Shown: positions 13,401-21,539 of the stretch, piece by piece
Position numbering within the stretch: position 1 is the stretch's first letter
Layout of the letters: the number at the start of each line of letters is the position of its first letter
DNA from: Lepas anatifera
Taxonomy: Eukaryota; Arthropoda; Thecostraca; Lepadidae
Direction: 5' to 3'
Length of the DNA: 64,000 nt
Assembly: GCA_034440635.1 (NCBI GenBank)
Contig: JAOTON010001526.1
Coordinates: forward strand, 1,187,001 to 1,251,000
Position numbers and translations under genes: made by a program
Notes under the pieces: model-generated
Seen by the model: the letters and a program-made list of their open reading frames with translations, nothing else
The model's database searches: none
What the model was told of the DNA's origin: nothing

Positions 13401-14965
13401 GAGTCAAGGCGGTAGATATCTCGGTTGCCGTCAAGGCAGTTTGCTCATTTACAACAAAGCAAGGGTAAGAAAATAACCGTGCCTAATTCAACATGATCTG
13501 TCCGCGTAATAAGTGTTATATAAGGTCCGGAACACACTCCCATTTGCCTTGTATTTTGCTTTAATTTACTTTTCGTTTTTTTTTAAATTTCCTGATCAAA
13601 CAGCTCCTGACTTCGGGACTCACAAAGTATTGATAATCATTTCCCATAGAGGAGCTAATGTACATATGTATGTACGTACACAGTGCTGTGGAGAAATCAA
13701 TGTTGCTCAACATTTGATTTCCCCATATGTGCCATAAAGCTAGCTGCTTTTATAGCGACACCGCCATATATAGGACAGGTGTAGTATTTGGTGCCCTAAG
13801 TTGACCAACTCTTTGCCTGATCGAGCAAAATAAAAATATGACAATATAAAAGGAAACTCTTAAAAAGGACCAGCAAAACTTTGTTTGCAGAAACGGTGAA
13901 GACACAATACGATAAATATAGGACATGGGCCCGGTTCCTAGGGGACCCCTAATGATAGTCAGAACCCCCCCCTCTATTGGCAGAATCCTGGCTACGCCAC
14001 TGCACAGGTCAAACCATAGACTCTAGAAGAACTGCAAATTGTCCGTGCAGAAAAACGCATTACCGATTTCATTTCGTGTTATGTCTCCGATATGAAATGT
14101 TTTCTTAGAAATTTAAGGATGACAAAACATTTCATAACAATTTTTCGTATCCAGAAATTATGATAATGCGATTAAGAGCTGGATTAATTAAAATTCCTTG
14201 CATAAATGTGATCCAATCTTGTATTTGTTTTTTCTAAGTTATTGGATGGTCGGGTTTTGGGACGAAAGCCACATTAAAGTCATCAAGAGACTCGTCACAG
14301 AAGCTCGGAAGCTCGGTCCCCACCATCGCGATGGTGGGGTCCGAGCTTGTATCAAATCGGATCGATGCATTGCAACGAGCAATGCCCGCAATGACGGATT
14401 ACTTTAGAAGCCAAAGTTTAACGTCCGACAAAGCACAGGGATGGCCGCTCCGCTCAGGCCACACTCTCACCAGTCAGTTGCCCGCCGAACTACGTCGAGT
14501 AAAAATTCAGTGCCGCAGCGATTCAGGGGAATCGATCTCAAACTTTTACCGGTGCACTGTCACTGCACGGTTTTATGAGCGGGCCGGAGCCTAACGTATC
14601 AACTGAACTACCGGGGCGGTAGCTGAAAATCGCCTCAGCTTTGCCGTGTGTTGACTGAAGGTTCTGGTTAGCGTCATTCCAAACACTCCTAAGGTCACTT
14701 ACTTGACAGAAGATGAGGTTCAGACACCGACGAAAGAAGCTATCTGCTTTATAATAATTAACGAAACGCTACGTCGCATCCCTGTTGAGGATTTGATCAT
14801 CTTATCAGCTCCGCAACCACCGTCTAACACACCTGCACATAGATTACGTCTGATATTGAATAAATACAACAAACGAAAATATGTTCATCACTTGCCTTGT
14901 CCCCAAACTAGGCCAGCCAACGACAGCAAGAGCACCATCCAAACTCCCGCCTGGAGCCGCCCCAT
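1297..14965 (-). CDS. Duox: Dual oxidase (Duox), N-terminal part, four coding exons; continues past the window start
   Basis: Duox is a membrane NADPH oxidase that releases H2O2 outside the cell; its extracellular N-terminus is a peroxidase-like domain. Four minus-strand exons join in phase: 14965-14896, 9524-9408, 2546-2385 and 1481-1297 (534 nt, 178 residues). Residues 1-23 form a signal peptide. The domain then begins with FDGWYNN (about residues 47-53), PPAYADGVYQPSG (about 71-83), ALLVYFG and PGCPPEYFNIEIPEG, in the order known for Duox proteins. All internal junctions are phase 1 and exon 4 ends in phase 0. The rest of the peroxidase domain, the EF-hands and the NADPH oxidase core must lie to the left of position 1. 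The gene is head to head with DuoxA. Identity is based on motif order and length; the exon 1 to 2 junction is the least certain. Confidence 0.9.
1482..2384 (-). other. Duox: Duox intron 3
   Basis: An ordinary 0.9-kb intron with an acceptor at its exon 4 side and GTGAGTGAG at its exon 3 side. I see no repeat, RNA gene or further coding segment in it; the short open frames are not supported by codon use. Confidence 0.6.
2385..2546 (-). CDS. Duox: Duox exon 3, peroxidase-homology domain
   Basis: 162 nt, phase 1 to phase 1, acceptor CTCTGTGCAG|AG and donor TTCG|GTGAGTGAG. It encodes KPLLRKLPPAYADGVYQPSG, then a segment with NPIEISDAIMSG, and ends SALLVYFG. The YADGVYQP and (V)FFG-like blocks are conserved landmarks of the Duox peroxidase-like domain. 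Splicing to exon 2 restores an uninterrupted domain. Confidence 0.92.
2651..4983. mobile_element. TTAA-flanked element with long terminal inverted repeats
   Basis: Flanked by TTAA at 2647-2650 and 4984-4987. The left end, CCCTCGCCCGGTGGGGGTTG, continues to CTCGGGTTTTTC. The reverse complement of the right end reads CCTTCGCCCGGGTGGGGGTC and continues to CTCGGGTTTTTCCG, so the inverted repeats run about 60 bp. A second TTAACCCTTGCC start inside at 3789 suggests another copy nested in it. The interior is non-coding and rich in AGGTCA. Confidence 0.7.
5476..6499 (-). mobile_element. About 1-kb TTAA-type element, inverted relative of the 41.4 and 43.6 kb copies
   Basis: It begins with TTAA (5472-5475) then CCCGCGCCCCCACCGGGG. 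The other end, GGTGGGGTGAGGATTAG at about 6485-6503, is a decayed GGGTTAA end. Read on the minus strand, the interior follows the same order as the elements at 41,407 and 43,596, including the segment with CATCATCCCTGAAATTTATT and the GGTCAACCAAGGTCACCTCA block. This shows one family in both orientations. Confidence 0.7.
6785..7290 (+). repeat. Three degenerate tandem copies of a roughly 160-bp unit
   Basis: The landmark TTGACTATTCATAA and its variants occur at 6814, 6981 and 7140. Each is followed by a GCATCATTTACGCCA-like segment and then TTCAAGGTCAAA, so the unit is about 160-167 bp. Each unit carries paired AGGTCA half-sites near its end. It is non-coding and inside Duox intron 2. Confidence 0.6.
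7640..7865 (-). repeat. Dispersed repeat, related to 33,050-33,295
   Basis: On the minus strand this stretch can be read as ASDDGTSEF followed by STNFFPVNAIGG; the copy at 33,050-33,295 (plus) reads ASDGGMSEF followed by STHFFPVNAIGL. The DNA itself is conserved in both (for example CAATGCCATAGGG against the minus-strand CAACGCCATAGGG). It is a mobile or repeated segment of unknown class. The shared peptide could be a relic frame or a by-product of DNA similarity. Confidence 0.5.
8488..9237 (-). other. Duox intron 2, remainder; a short dispersed repeat at 8745-8810
   Basis: No gene is seen. The segment at about 8745-8810, read on the minus strand, shares CTGGTCGATGTGT and GGAACGCCCC with about 35,115-35,170 (minus strand), so both are copies of an unidentified repeat. 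A 148-residue minus-strand frame that runs from here into the TTAA element end (8363-8809) is probably chance. Confidence 0.4.
9238..9312 (+). repeat. SINE 3' fragment
   Basis: Contains GACGCCATATAAACCTGACT and then a GTTGGTGCCTCGGTACG-like segment ending in AAAATTATTAATC. The same tail is found at 60,960-61,022 (plus) and 11,125-11,190 (minus). It lies next to Duox exon 2 in intron 2. No tRNA-like head is visible here. Confidence 0.55.
9408..9524 (-). CDS. Duox: Duox exon 2, start of peroxidase-homology domain
   Basis: 117 nt, phase 1 to phase 1. The translation contains CQPYQYRPVEYEGFDGWYNN and then FAHPDLGAS; the FDGWYNN block marks the start of the extracellular domain in Duox proteins. 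The donor is TCCG|GTGAGTAC. The acceptor I prefer is CTACTAG|AT, which matches the phase left by exon 1, but its pyrimidine tract is weak. TGTCAG|CC further in is an alternative that would need a different exon 1. Confidence 0.85.
9730..10030 (+). repeat. Degenerate GC-rich minisatellite, related to 12,340-12,600
   Basis: Irregular units of about 30-38 bp share a CAGTCTC(A/G)GGG core and a CCCCGAGAGTC-like segment. The block at 12,340-12,600 has the same vocabulary (TCAGTTTCAAGGGGCCCCTC, TAGTCTCAGGGG). Both look like decayed copies of one dispersed element with internal short repeats. Confidence 0.45.
11119..11240 (-). repeat. SINE copy, minus orientation
   Basis: The reverse complement reads CTCCCGAGAAACCTTTCAAA and, further on, GCGACGCCATATAACCCTGA then GTGCGTCGATAAGCC. 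This is the same order as the SINE at 60,926-61,022, so it is the same family. Flanking GGCTGTGGCCGAATATATAA also occurs at about 28,710. Confidence 0.6.
12340..12720 (+). repeat. Degenerate GC-rich minisatellite
   Basis: The first part repeats AGTCTCAGGGG / CCCCGAGAG-type units. The second part (12,625-12,720) repeats AAGTGCTGGTTTCGGGGG-type units of about 30 bp. Frames on both strands stay open for 60-90 codons because of the repeat, not because of a gene. Confidence 0.45.
12735..12805 (+). repeat. Dispersed repeat shared with 36,797-36,870
   Basis: Both stretches contain AGATCTCTT(A/C)TCGA(A/T)CCAGGGG, then TGGGTGG(G/A)TTAACG and GCAATACAA. The element class is unknown; it is about 70 bp in both places, so these are probably ends of a longer degraded element. 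Confidence 0.45.
14309..14348. repeat. 40-bp near-perfect palindrome
   Basis: The left arm AAGCTCGGTCCCCACCATCG (14,309-14,328) faces the right arm CGATGGTGGGGTCCGAGCTT (14,329-14,348) with no spacer and one mismatch. It lies in Duox intron 1, about 0.6 kb downstream of the signal-peptide exon. It could extrude as a cruciform, form an RNA hairpin, or mark the junction of a decayed inverted element. Confidence 0.9.
14896..14965 (-). CDS. Duox: Duox coding exon 1, signal peptide
   Basis: The reading starts at the ATG whose complement is at 14963-14965 and gives MGRLQAGVWMVLLLSLAGLV followed by WGQ: a basic start, a hydrophobic core and a small-residue end, as in a signal peptide. The exon itself begins 18 nt upstream at 14983, after a strong acceptor (TTTGTCTTTATTGCAG on the minus strand), so the 5'UTR is split. 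The downstream donor reads CAAG|GCAAGT. This is a GC rather than GT donor, but otherwise a perfect consensus, and it leaves phase 1. No GT donor is available before the in-frame TGA. The assignment rests on position (upstream of the domain exons), phase and the signal peptide. Confidence 0.75.
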
Positions 14966-15040
14966 CTTGGCCGGCGCCCTCTTCTGCAATAAAGACAAAT
15001 TTGTGGAGGGGAAACACATTGATACGAATAATATACCCAT

Positions 15041-15043
<3 letters not shown>

Positions 15044-15109
<66 letters not shown>

Positions 15110-15122
15110 AGAGAGAGAGAAG
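15044..15122. repeat. (GA)n microsatellite in the Duox 5'UTR intron
   Basis: About 39 GA dinucleotides with one interruption near 15,109. It lies about 60 bp upstream of the acceptor of the exon that carries the Duox start codon; on the gene's strand it is a (CT)n tract. GA/CT tracts close to promoters can bind GAGA-type factors in arthropods, but that role is inference. Confidence 0.95.
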
Positions 15123-15269
15123 GAAACAGACCGCGTGAAGTATAATGCAGTTTGGTGTATCAACTTTATCGTTATCATGATACCTGAATAGTCATAGGCT
15201 ATTGTCAGCACTCTAAAGCAGGAATACGGCACACCTGAACACGGCACATGTCCACATCACAGCACTCAC

Positions 15270-15600
15270 AGAGATCGCGGCGAGAGGACGGCAGGGTGCT
15301 CGGCAGACCGGGGTGCAGGGTCAGTCGAATCCAGGAGTCCAGGCAGTCTGCCGACACTGTGGCTCTGGAAAACGCCGGCTGGGCGGCCGGCGACTCTGGG
15401 AGCTCTTCCAAACCATCGCCTGTCAACACTGAGCGGATGCAACGGCGAGATAACAATCGCCGGCTGCGGGTGTCGGAAAACCGCCAGTTTTCCGGCGTGT
15501 ACGTCCGGGGACGACTCACAGAGGAAGCCGAGTGATAGAGAGGCTGGGGAAGTGGGCCACACGAGAGACAGAACACTCTGAAGAAACGGAGGAACACTGG
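15270..15600 (-). promoter_or_regulatory. Candidate Duox 5'UTR exon and promoter
   Basis: The stretch is GC- and CpG-rich compared with its surroundings. On the minus strand it has two consensus donors, CTCT|GTGAGTCG near 15,526 and TCTCT|GTGAGTGCT at 15,269. The start-codon exon opens at 14,983 with a strong acceptor, so a non-coding first exon must exist upstream, and this is the best candidate. The open frames on both strands are probably a by-product of GC richness. No TATA box is assigned. Confidence 0.4.
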
Positions 15601-18097
15601 AAGAAGACAGGGGAGATGGGAGTTCGAGAAATAGAAGATGAGAGAGGGATTTTTTCGGAATTATTTATTTCAGTCAGCAAGCAGTGTCAAGCCACATTCA
15701 CAAGGCAGCCTCAGCATAAAGCACATCAGGTTTACGTTTGTGCATCATCATGTGCACAAAAACAAACAGGGCGCACACGTCTGAAACATACCTTACTGTT
15801 TAGTTCCTTGGCAGCTTTGACACAATCGTCACCGCAAAATGAGCATTCCCCGTTCCCATCCCCATCCCAACCCTACCCATCAGGCAGACGACACTTCCTT
15901 CACAATCTCATTTTTACCTTTATTAGTCATTACAGCTTGTCGGTGCTTTCTAAATTGCTTCCAAACACTTACAAAATAAGTTCTCCATGTTCTCCAATAA
16001 AGGGTGCACATCTCTGTCTAAACTTGGAAATCAACCCATTTTGATTAGCGCTGTGTTGTTCCATTTTGAAACTTTTAACAACAGTTTTCACAAATGCATC
16101 GATTCTGATTTGGCCGCCGCTGAAATACTGATTGGCAATGTATTGTTTACCAATTAATACGATGAAATTCACTATGTCTAAGGTCAACAGGGATCCAAAC
16201 AGTACATTGTTAACGTTGATTACTAACTTGTTGGGAGCTGGAAGTTTCTCATTTATTCTCATAGCCATTGCATTCCAGAAGTTTTGAACATCATTGCATT
16301 CCAAGAAGATATGCTGCATTGTTTCAACTTCACCACAATTGCTACAAAACGGATCAGTTACAACGTTCCTAATACACAAGTAGCGTCTAGTAGGAAAATA
16401 TCTATGTGTTAGTCTAAATTGCAAAGACTGTAATTTTGTCGAGTTAGTTATTTTGAAAGGCATTATCAAGATTTTTGCCAATCTTCACCAAAATCAATTC
16501 CTTCAGTTTGCCATTTTCTTTGAGCGTTGGGGGTAAGGTTTTCCAGCCACTTAATGGAAATACTTTTGGGTTTTAAATGTTTTAAATTAATATCCTCCCC
16601 TTCCATATTGATTAAATATCCCATCACCCGTTCTTCTGGTTCCAATGCCACTGTTCCTCTTATCATCCCTTTCCATACCCGTGGTATTGCTCGGTTCCAG
16701 GCGTAATAGGTCAAAGGATCAACTCTTGTCGCTGGATAACGTTCTTTAAATTGCTCGAAACTCATATAAAGCCCCTGATTGTCAAATAAATCGTCGATCA
16801 AATGCAAACCAGTTTCATATACCCTACGGCAGAACAGGGGCTGTCCTCCTATGCGTATTGCTGAATTATTCCAAAGACACTGTCTTCGCACTTCCTTGCC
16901 GTTTTGGGGCTCTTTGATAGGTAAGGCTTCTCGTAGCCACTTTAACATTTCCTTGTAAAATAATGGTATTTTTGTGAATTAGTCCAGTTATCTCCGTCAT
17001 TCATGTGCAAAATGTGTTCGAACTTGATTTTCAACCTAGCCTGTAAAATTTTAGAACAAGGTGCATCAATGTTTGTTAGAGTTTTCCCAGCCACGATACA
17101 CGCATCGCTTTGTACATGTTGATTACATTCGGAACGTTCAAGCCCCCTTTTTCAACAGTCTGGTATAGGGTATTTCTAGAAACTTTTGGTGGGCGACCTC
17201 TCCATATGAACTTCATGACCTTGCTTTGAAGATAGAGAGGGATAGCACGAGGTGGAAAATGAGGGAGAGAGAGAGAGAGAGAACGCATGAACGTCATCCA
17301 TTCGCTTATTTGGTGCCGACTCTGTCATTGTTGGAAAAGTTTGGTGGCGGCTTTTACCGCGATGCTCTCTTTCCGATGGCTCCAAAAATGAGTTTTGAAT
17401 GCCTATGAAGGCAAAGAGATCAAATTGCACAAGTGTAATAAAATGACATTGTTTTGTTAACCAACCGCATGCTACCAATGAATAGGCCTCCAATTGAACG
17501 AGATGTATTTTTTGATGCATTAAAAACAAACTTGTTTTTCGATGTTTACAATATCTGGCTGCAAGTTTTACTGCCTCGAAGGAGGCAAAACATTGCCCGT
17601 TTATGGAGAATAGAACACTCTGCACATATATAGAGCATAGGCGGGTTCAGGATTTCCGTTGGGAAGGGGGTACCAGATCAGGGTGGCGCCATTTGGACCA
17701 GAGAACGCCACTTTTGGACGGCACAACCTATCAGGGGGTACCAAATCTCATCGCCTAGGCGCCGATACTCTGGGGTAGGGTGGGAAGCGACGTTTCAGGG
17801 GGCGTCAAGAACGCTCCAGGGGTGGGGGGGTTGCAGCCAATTCAGGGGTCGCTGAGGGGTCAATAAGGAGAGGGGAGGTGCGTGCCTCCCGCTCTCCTCT
17901 CTCTGTATGCGCCCATGGGTTTGGTTTCCTGTTTGCGGCAACTGAGTAGCGGGAGAGCAAAACTGAGGCTCGGAGATAGCCGCCGGATCCGGATGCGGTA
18001 CCAGGAGGTGAGAAACCTTCCAATGCATGCAACCAGGCCCTAGACACACTGATTCGGCTTTCCTCACCAGCAATCATAGCTCTGCTGCTTAGTCCAG
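15601..18097. promoter_or_regulatory. Intergenic core of the divergent Duox/DuoxA pair
   Basis: The shared upstream space between the candidate first exons of the two genes. Once the LINE relic (15.97-17.30 kb) is set aside, little more than 1 kb is left, so bidirectional control is possible. 17,640-17,830 resembles the dispersed TTCAGGGGGCGCC family also seen at 34.6, 45.9 and 51.0 kb. I see nothing else that I can name. Confidence 0.35.
15966..17300 (-). pseudogene. 5'-truncated, frameshifted LINE relic (L1/Tx1-like C-terminal region)
   Basis: Three minus-strand frames follow one another: 17,297-17,076, 16,948-16,466 and 16,481-15,969. The first reads MKFIWRGRPPKVSRN and GGLNVPNV, typical of the region after the RT domain in L1/Tx1-type elements. 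The last contains a CCHC finger, CSNCGEVETMQHIFLEC, preceded by LQFRLTHRYFP, the zf-RVT type end of such proteins. Frames are broken between them and a (GA)n tract sits at 17,264-17,282. No RT catalytic motif or endonuclease is present, so it is dead. The element inserted in the Duox/DuoxA intergenic space. Confidence 0.8.
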
Positions 18098-18361
18098 ATG
18101 CGGTGTATCAGAAATGAAGCCTCGCTTTTTTCTACCGTTGGGTGGTGCCCCCTCCCTTCCCCGGCCCTCACCCGGGAAACAGGCGACCGCAGCTTCAGTT
18201 CCGGCCTCAGGCGTTCGAGCGACCAGTCTGCGATCGCCGACGGTGAAGGCGAGCTCCAGCTCCATCCGAGCTGCGGTCCAGCAGAGGCCAGCGCCATCCG
18301 AGCTGCGACCCAGCAGAGGCCAGCGCCATCCGTCAGTACAGACAGCTGACGCGAATTGCCC
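18098..18361 (+). other. Candidate DuoxA 5'UTR exon, CpG-rich
   Basis: The GC-rich stretch ends in a good donor, TTGCCCAG|GTACGG (exon end 18,361). DuoxA exon 1 has an acceptor upstream of its ATG (TTATCACCTCCACAG at 21,302-21,316), so an upstream non-coding exon is expected. An internal 32-bp unit starting CCATCCGAGCTGCG is tandemly repeated (18,262 and 18,294). Frames are open on both strands but show no family resemblance. Confidence 0.3.
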
Positions 18362-18479
18362 AGGTACGGAGTTAACACAAGGCTGCAGCCAGAGGCGCGG
18401 TTTTTTAAAGGATCGTCTGTGCCTAGATTTGAAATGATGTCAATATCCACGGTAATAAAAGGTGTTAGCATAATTTAAA

Positions 18480-19660
18480 GTGTGTCTTAACCTTCTCTCT
18501 GGTCTGTTGAAGAACACAAAACCAATTAAAAACCCCTGAAATGGAAAACACCACAATTTAAAGGGTATTTTAAGACTTCTTTAACATTTCAATTAAAATG
18601 CCTGGGCACCCCTAAAGAGCCATAAATCCACATCCTTGGTTGTAGCACGATTCAGGATAAATGATGGGTTGGGAGGAAGTGGCAGTGGACGTTAGGTTGA
18701 TGTTCAGAGTCCAAAAGTATTTATGAGAATACGTACTGGCATGCTGCTGGAGCGTGGCCGTAGGTATTAAAAATTGCAGCACTGTGAGTCAAACTTTGAG
18801 ATGCCACGCACCTTACATGCAGGCTAACCCGGACTTAACTTCATTTCATCGAACATATTGTACACCTTTGAGCACGGACGTAGGAAGCGGGGGCTGCAGA
18901 ATAGTCACCCTCCCCAACTTGAGAACTTATGTGGTCTCGCACCTAGTTTTGGGTACCAACCGGCCGGTTTCTTTAAGATTGATTTGTAATATTTGGTTCA
19001 GACGTCACCTCTGGCCCCTTTTATACGGTTTCACCTTGATCTGCTCTTGCTGCCACTTGCTCTGTTTCAGAGGAATTTCCGCGTATCCGTAAAAGTTGTT
19101 TGCACTTATTTAATGAAAGCAGTCCAGCACGCAGATTTCTCCCTACCCTCACAGCTTTCTATTTCACCGTCACGTCTACATCACCGTCTCGGACTGCTCA
19201 CTCAAGCTCTAGGAAAGCTTTTCCGAGTTTGGCATAATCAACAGAAGAGCGACCTCTTGATATCGGACTGTTCTTACCACTATACAGGGGCGTCGCCACG
19301 GAATTTTTAGCACGCGGGGGGGGGCAGACTCTGGGCTGGAGACGATGAGAGGCATGTCGGTGGGAGTGGGAGGCGAATTTGTTTCAGATTGACTGTATCT
19401 AAAAAGCTTCTGACGATGCACTTCACCTACACATTTGCATGTACGTAATTGGTAGATTGAAAAAAACTAGATTGAGTAATTTTTTGGGAGGAGGAGTCCA
19501 CCCTGATTCGTGAGTTGGGGAGATGTGTCTCCCCCTCGCCCGCTTTCAACGCCCACGTCACTTTACTACTGCAAAAGATATTGTTTGAATTATGGTGATA
19601 CTCACCGCAGGATTTATGTCTTGAATGTGGACACTTGAATATGTAACTTAAAAGTATACA
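18480..19660. other. Intergenic, no gene seen; one transposon terminus
   Basis: No coding segment is supported. At 19,287 the sequence CAGGGGCGTCGCCACGGAAT recurs almost unchanged at 41,310 (CAGGGGCGTCGCCACGAAAT). It resembles the CAGGGGCGTAGCC ends of the hAT-like MITE at 26,186, so this is probably the left end of a related element whose right end I cannot find. Confidence 0.4.
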
Positions 19661-20850
19661 TTAAAGGCATGCTTGTAGGATAGACAACTTAAATGGTCAA
19701 ACATTTGATACCGTTAGCTCCGAAATTCTTTTGACAAAAATGAACCATATTGGAATCCGTGGTAAGCTTTATGACATTCTGTCTTCTTATTTGAAAAAAC
19801 AGACATCAGGTAACAAAAATTAATGGGAAATGCTCAGATTTCCAAAAGGTTTTGATGGGAGTCTCACAAGGCTCAATTCTTGGCCCGCTCCTGTTCATTA
19901 TTTACGTATATGATTTGTATCGAGTCTCTGAATTTGCTATATTTTATCACTTTGCTGATGATAAGGCTATAATCGTATCAGGAGAAAATTCTAAGGTTCT
20001 TTAAAATAAAATTGATGCTGTTTTGTCAAAAGTAACCCAATGGTTCATTTTAAATCGACTTTCACTCAATCCTGAAAAATCCCACTTCCAAATTTACTCA
20101 AGAAATGTGATAAATGATATTCAGGTAAAACTTAACGGGGTAGAAATTGCTAGGGAACCAGTAGTGAAATATTTGGGTATTCTCGTGGATGAAAATTTGA
20201 AATGGGAAGCACATATAGACAAAATAGCAACACAACTAAGTAGAAATATTGGGATTATGAGTAGAGTAAAATACTATTTAAATTCTCGAGAACTTCTTTG
20301 TGTTTACAATGCTCTTGTGCTTCCGTATCTCAACTATTGTGCTGTTATCTGGGGAAGTAATTATTCATCTAAATTACAGAAACTAGTCAGGCTACAGAAG
20401 AGAGCTTTAAGAATCATCTTGAAAAAAACCTTTCTTTCATCCTTCTAAAAAACTTTTTGTTGAATTAAACTTACTGAAGCTACAAGACTTGGTCATTGAG
20501 CAAAAAATCATAGTTTTGTCCAAATTTTTAAAACATTCTTTGCCAATATCTATATTGTCACTTTTCCAGCTTCATGATTCCAATAATACTCGTCTCATTG
20601 AACATTTTTCTGTGCCACTATCTACCACAAATTATAGATCCTTCTCACTTTCATGTTCAGCGCCAAAGGCTTGGAACCAAGTAATTTGCTCTATCTTTCC
20701 AGATATTAATGATGTACCTTTAGAAAAGATTCAATTAAAAAAATTTTACGGAATTACTTCATTGATGCCTATAAAACATTGCAGGAAATCTGATACTAAT
20801 TTTGAGTTTGCACACATGGGCCGTTGGTATCACTAACTTTTTTCTCCAAA
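19660..20850 (+). pseudogene. 5'-truncated non-LTR retrotransposon, reverse transcriptase end
   Basis: A broken plus-strand frame reads TFDTVSSEILLTKMNHIGIR, then QGSILGPLLFIIY, FADD in the catalytic motif position (YHFADDKAII), LNPEKSHFQI and VKYLGILVDENLKWEAHI. This is the C-terminal half of a Jockey/CR1-superfamily type RT. The last part (20,489-20,836) holds the C-terminal segment with APKAWNQV. There are at least two frameshifts and stops (around 19,823, 20,002 and 20,445). The 5' end with the endonuclease is missing. Confidence 0.85.
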
Positions 20851-20916
20851 TAATGTTCACTTTTACCTTCTTCTCTTCTAAAAACACACTAGAGGTTTTT
20901 ACCGATTAATAATTAA

Positions 20917-21175
20917 CCCACTAATATCCTCTCTGTAGTACCCGTGCACTCCCTGAATGTTACTAGTGTTACTATTCTTTTCGGGGGTGCACGGGGAAAT
21001 ATTCTCAACAATGTATGTAACCTGGGCATGGAAAATATAAAAAAGTTGGAGCGGGGAGTGGTGCGACCCGTTAACAATGTAATAATACCTAACTGTCTAA
21101 TCCTATGGAGCCTTAGTTATTGGGTCGCACGGGTAAGGAAGGCCACTCCTGCCTACCTAATCAATGGGTAGTGGG
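20917..21175. mobile_element. TTAA-flanked 259-bp MITE just upstream of DuoxA
   Basis: It is flanked by TTAA at 20,913-20,916 and 21,176-21,179 and begins CCCACTA and ends TAGTGGG. Subterminal TACCCGTGC near the left has its partner GCACGGGTA near the right. TTAA duplication with CCC/GGG ends is the mark of piggyBac-type elements. No coding capacity. It lies within 200 bp of the DuoxA start codon. Confidence 0.8.
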
Positions 21176-21371
21176 TTAAAAAAAGAAAAAACAACCGGTA
21201 GTCAAATGAAGAAAAGTTTGATTACAGAAGTCCAATAGACCAAAAGATAGCAGTTGCAAATCACCTGCGCTAGTATTACCCAAGCGGGAAAGTTAGATGC
21301 GTTATCACCTCCACAGAAGGTTCGTGCGTTCGATTCCCGTTGCCGCCACCAGCTCCGCCACCTCAGCAGCC

Positions 21372-21539
21372 ATGGCGGGCTCCATCTACGGCGCCAGTCG
21401 GCTGGAGGGCTTCCCGGCCATGTTCGCCGAACAGCGCACCCCCGTGACCGCCGACACCGTGGAAGCAGGCTGGATCTTCGCCTTCGGCATTTTACTTCTC
21501 AGCTTTATTGCCATTTTACCCGCCTACAAGGGAAAACGA
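21372..21539 (+). CDS. DuoxA: DuoxA exon 1, first membrane segment
   Basis: 168 nt ending in phase 0 at donor AAACGA|GTAAGT. The start ATG has a good context (CAGCAGCCATGG); an in-frame ATG at 21,297 is upstream of the likely acceptor and is not used in this model. The exon encodes residues 1-56, ending with the first transmembrane helix (GWIFAFGILLLSFIAILPAY) and the positively charged KGKR stop. The likely 5' exon boundary is 21,317 after a CCTCCACAG acceptor. Confidence 0.92.

Larger units (their letters stand above)
9525..14895 (-). other. Duox: Duox intron 1 (5.4 kb)
   Basis: The intron runs from the GC donor at 14,894-14,895 to the acceptor at 9,525-9,526. It holds the degenerate GC-rich repeats (9.73-10.03 and 12.34-12.72 kb), a minus-strand SINE (11.1 kb), a dispersed repeat (12.74 kb) and a 40-bp palindrome (14.31 kb). 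I see nothing recognisable in 10.03-11.10, 11.30-12.10 or 12.80-14.30 kb, apart from two inverted CCAAT motifs (ATTGG at 11,838 and 11,874), which could be chance. Confidence 0.5.

Noticed and set aside
14703..15247. Long frames across the (GA)n tract (poly Arg-Glu or Ser-Leu)
   Set aside because: They depend on the microsatellite. Only the end of the minus frame, the signal peptide at 14,896-14,965, has independent support.
15205..15597. 130-codon minus frame upstream of Duox exon 1
   Set aside because: It is GC-rich with frames open on both strands; the strong acceptor at 14,984 separates it from the start codon. It is better explained as 5'UTR or promoter.
21270..21360. tRNA-like piece (GTGCGTTCGATTCCCGTTGC) before the DuoxA start
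   Set aside because: It resembles a B box, but no A box or acceptor stem pairs with it; too little for a tRNA or SINE call.
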